From Deltaproteobacteria bacterium (lineage in GTDB: Bacteria > Desulfobacterota > DSM-4660 > Desulfatiglandales > HGW-15), in assembly GCA_019308525.1 (NCBI GenBank), contig JAFDIC010000268.1:1-5809 (forward strand): a stretch of 5,809 bases of DNA, read 5' to 3'. The translations under genes and the position numbers were made by a program. A model generated the notes under the pieces. The model was not told the DNA's origin. It did not search any database and was given only the letters and a program-made list of their open reading frames with translations. This document shows, in pieces, positions 3,455-5,809 of the stretch. Position 1 is the first letter of the stretch. Every line of letters begins with the position of its first letter.

Positions 3455-5809
3455 ATGTTTACTCATCTTCATGTTCACAGTGCATTTTCATTCCTTTACG
3501 GCACATTTACGCCCGAACTGCTCGTACAGCGTGCAAAGGAGCTGGGTTTTGATACCATTGCCCTTACCGATAAAAACGGTATGTATGGAGCTATCCGATT
3601 CTACAAGGCCGCCCAGAAGGAAAACATTAAACCTATTCTCGGATCAGAGGTGACCCTTTGGGATGGAACTACCTTGATACTGCTGGCACTCTCCTTTACT
3701 GGTTATCAGAATCTCTGTCGTCTTTTATCTCATGCACATTTAAAATCTCCCAGGGGCAAACCTGCCTGCTCCCTGAGTACACTGACACAGTTCGCCCAGG
3801 ATCTCTTCTGTCTGACTGGAGGGAGGGACGGAAGCCTATACAAACTTGTCTCTATGCGAAGCCTGGACTTGGCACTGCACTGGCTTAATATCCTAAAAGA
3901 AATCTTCGGACCAGAACATCTCTTCGTTGAAATCCAGAACCATGGCCTTCAAGGCGACAGTGCCATCATGGAGCAAATGACAATGCTGGCCAAACAAGTT
4001 GGGCTCCTTACGGTAGCAACCAATGAAGTGGCTTTCTTGAACAGGGAGGACTTCGAGGTTCATCAAAGGCTCATAGGTATCCAGCAGACGGTTCATCACA
4101 GGGATGTCCAGCCAGTCCCCAACGACCAGTTCTATCTCAAGTCAGAAGATGACATGAGGGCTGCAGTGCCCTGTCCTGAAGCCCTGGAAAACACCGCAAG
4201 GGTTGCCCAGGCTTGTCATCTGGAACTTCCTATAAACCGGATCCACCCCCCTTCTTATCCTCTCCCTAAGGGCGAGTCTGCCGACAAGCTCCTTACAAGG
4301 CTCTGTTTTTCAGCCCTGGCAGCCAGATACAAGCCTGTCCCTTACAAGGCTGTTGCCCGTCTGGACCAGGAACTGGAAATTATTCGGCGGAAAGGTCTTT
4401 CCGAGTATTTTCTCCTGGTCAAGGATGTCTGGGATTTTGCCAGGTCAAGAGGAATCCGCAGCACAGTTAGAGGCTCGGCAGCCGGAGCCCTAGTTACATA
4501 CTTGCTCCTTGGGGGTGTGGATCCCCTGCAGCACGACCTCCTCTTTGAAAGGTTCATCAATGAAGGGCGGTCAGACATGCCTGATGTGGATCTTGACTTC
4601 GACTCCTTGAGAAGGGATGAGGTGATCGAGTATGTGATGAAAAAATATGAGGGGCAGGCCGCCATGGTTGCCACTATCCCCACTTTCAGGGCACGGGGAG
4701 CCATACGCAAGCTTGGAAGGGCCTTTGGGTATTCCTATGACAGGATTGATCGATTAACATCATTCCTGCCGTATTATCTGAAGAGTTCGCAGATTGAGGC
4801 GGCTTCTGATACCCTTCCCGAACTAAAAGACACCCCCTTGAAAGAGGAGTCTGAACTGCTGCGGGTGGCTGCAAAGATTTCAGGTCTCCCGTACCAGGTA
4901 TCAGTTCACCTGGGCGGTGTGGTCATCGCACCTGACGAATTGGTCTCATGGGTACCCGTAGAGATGTCCAACAAGGGTTTTCCTGTAGCCCAGTACGACA
5001 AGGATGATATAGAGGCTCTTGGCCTTGTAAAGCTCGACCTCTTGGGACTCCGCATGCACACGGCCATACAAAGGACTCTTGAACTCCTTGAGGATAAGGG
5101 CATTTTTCTTGACCTTGACAGCATCCCATTGGACGATGAAAAGACCTACCGCCTCTTGAGGACAACAGAAACCGTTGGAATCTTCCAGGTCGAATCACCC
5201 GGGCAGCGTCAGCTCCTGGGAAGGCTCCAGCCCAGAAGATTTTCAGATATCATTGCGGAGATTTCCCTTTTCAGGCCCGGCCCCATGAAGGGAGACATGG
5301 TCACTCCATACGTCCAGAGACGAAACAACAAGGAGCCGATCAGTTACCCTCATCCGGATCTTGAACCGATCCTTCAGGAAACCTATGGTGTCATAATCTT
5401 CCAGGAACAGGTACTGAAGATTGCCCACTACGTGGCCGGCTTTTCCTATGCCGAGGCTGATCGGCTGCGGCGAGCCATGACCAAGGATCGCTCAGAGGAG
5501 CAGATGGAAAGCCTAAAGGCCTCCTTTATCCGCGGGGCGATCAAACAGGGTTACAGCCTTGATACAGCCGAGGAAATCTTTGGCATGGTGGCAAGCTTTG
5601 CCGGCTACGGCTTCTGCAAGGCCCATGCAGCCTCGTTTGCCCACATCACTTACCAGAGTGCGTTTCTAAAGGCCCATTATCCTCTTGAATTTTACCTGGG
5701 GCTCCTCAATGCAGGTCATGTGGGCTCCTACCCGAAGAGCGTGATACTGAACGAGGCAAGAAGAAGAGGGTTTGAGGTGCTAGGCCCTCACGTAAATTAC
5801 AGCCAATAC
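3455..5809 (+). CDS. dnaE2: Error-prone DNA polymerase III alpha subunit (DnaE2/ImuC type), 3'-truncated by the window
   Basis: This is a C-family DNA polymerase, probably the SOS translesion enzyme DnaE2 (ImuC). It is open for 785 codons to the window edge; family length is about 1020-1080, so the OB-fold end is missing. The N-terminal PHP domain starts HLHVHSAFSFLYG (4-16) but looks inactive. The usual TDH is TDK (Lys40), the usual NDVH is NEVA (191-193), and the usual LDG aspartate is Tyr15. The polymerase core is intact: RGSAAG (339-344), PDVDLDFD with catalytic Asp379 and Asp381, and KLDLLGLR with the third, Asp528. The stretch RPGPMKGDMVTPYVQRR (607-623) and EADRLRRAM are closer to DnaE2 than to replicative DnaE1. 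The ATG at 3455 is the first start after the lexA stop. Its only Shine-Dalgarno candidate (GAGGTG, inside the end of lexA) is far away, suggesting translational coupling. A second copy of a general dnaE is the alternative. Confidence 0.92.
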   Translation, partial: MFTHLHVHSAFSFLYGTFTPELLVQRAKELGFDTIALTDKNGMYGAIRFYKAAQKENIKPILGSEVTLWDGTTLILLALSFTGYQNLCRLLSHAHLKSPRGKPACSLSTLTQFAQDLFCLTGGRDGSLYKLVSMRSLDLALHWLNILKEIFGPEHLFVEIQNHGLQGDSAIMEQMTMLAKQVGLLTVATNEVAFLNREDFEVHQRLIGIQQTVHHRDVQPVPNDQFYLKSEDDMRAAVPCPEALENTARVAQACHLELPINRIHPPSYPLPKGESADKLLTRLCFSALAARYKPVPYKAVARLDQELEIIRRKGLSEYFLLVKDVWDFARSRGIRSTVRGSAAGALVTYLLLGGVDPLQHDLLFERFINEGRSDMPDVDLDFDSLRRDEVIEYVMKKYEGQAAMVATIPTFRARGAIRKLGRAFGYSYDRIDRLTSFLPYYLKSSQIEAASDTLPELKDTPLKEESELLRVAAKISGLPYQVSVHLGGVVIAPDELVSWVPVEMSNKGFPVAQYDKDDIEALGLVKLDLLGLRMHTAIQRTLELLEDKGIFLDLDSIPLDDEKTYRLLRTTETVGIFQVESPGQRQLLGRLQPRRFSDIIAEISLFRPGPMKGDMVTPYVQRRNNKEPISYPHPDLEPILQETYGVIIFQEQVLKIAHYVAGFSYAEADRLRRAMTKDRSEEQMESLKASFIRGAIKQGYSLDTAEEIFGMVASFAGYGFCKAHAASFAHITYQSAFLKAHYPLEFYLGLLNAGHVGSYPKSVILNEARRRGFEVLGPHVNYSQY

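Noticed and set aside
3471..3888. Plus-strand open frames inside the 5' part of dnaE2, suggesting a broken polymerase
   Set aside because: The polymerase frame from 3455 is continuous to 5809 with family motifs throughout, so no frameshift exists there.

Overview
The window looks like chromosomal DNA of a mesophilic, moderate-GC bacterium. A gene-poor, AT-richer and partly decayed stretch is followed by a DNA-damage-response operon. The lexA-dnaE2 pairing, the style of the proteins and the Asp/Glu-racemase gene would fit Desulfobacterota (the former Deltaproteobacteria) or a relative. That placement is inference; no rRNA or other phylogenetic marker is present.

Layout. (a) 2-401, plus strand: the 3' part of a MarR-family regulator that begins before the window and carries a one-base frameshift near 239. 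(b) 402-696: no firm gene; it holds a 17-bp AT-rich palindrome, a doubtful 50-codon frame and a strong hairpin that pairs best as RNA of the minus strand. (c) 697-1542, minus strand: a complete Asp/Glu/hydantoin racemase-family gene with a perfect Shine-Dalgarno sequence. (d) 1554 to about 2767: roughly 1.2 kb with no convincing gene. It contains overlapping stop-poor stretches on both strands, fragments that look like decayed coding DNA, and two good sigma70-like promoter matches facing each other at 2150-2211. (e) 2768-2833: the lexA promoter, overlaid by two GAAC-N4-GTTC LexA boxes. (f) 2834-3439: lexA. (g) 3455-5809: the first 785 codons of a DnaE2/ImuC-type DNA polymerase III alpha subunit, running off the window end.

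How it works together. LexA represses its own promoter through the two boxes. After DNA damage, RecA-stimulated self-cleavage at Ala87-Gly88 would relieve repression and co-express dnaE2, 15 bp downstream. This is a compact SOS translesion-synthesis operon. The usual partners imuA and imuB are not between lexA and dnaE2; they could lie beyond 5809 or elsewhere. The racemase is transcribed away from this operon and shows no functional link to it. I saw no CRISPR array, tRNA, rRNA or intact transposase. The most unusual parts are the double Gram-positive-type LexA operator, the imuAB-less lexA-dnaE2 arrangement and the unexplained 1.2-kb stretch with face-to-face promoters.
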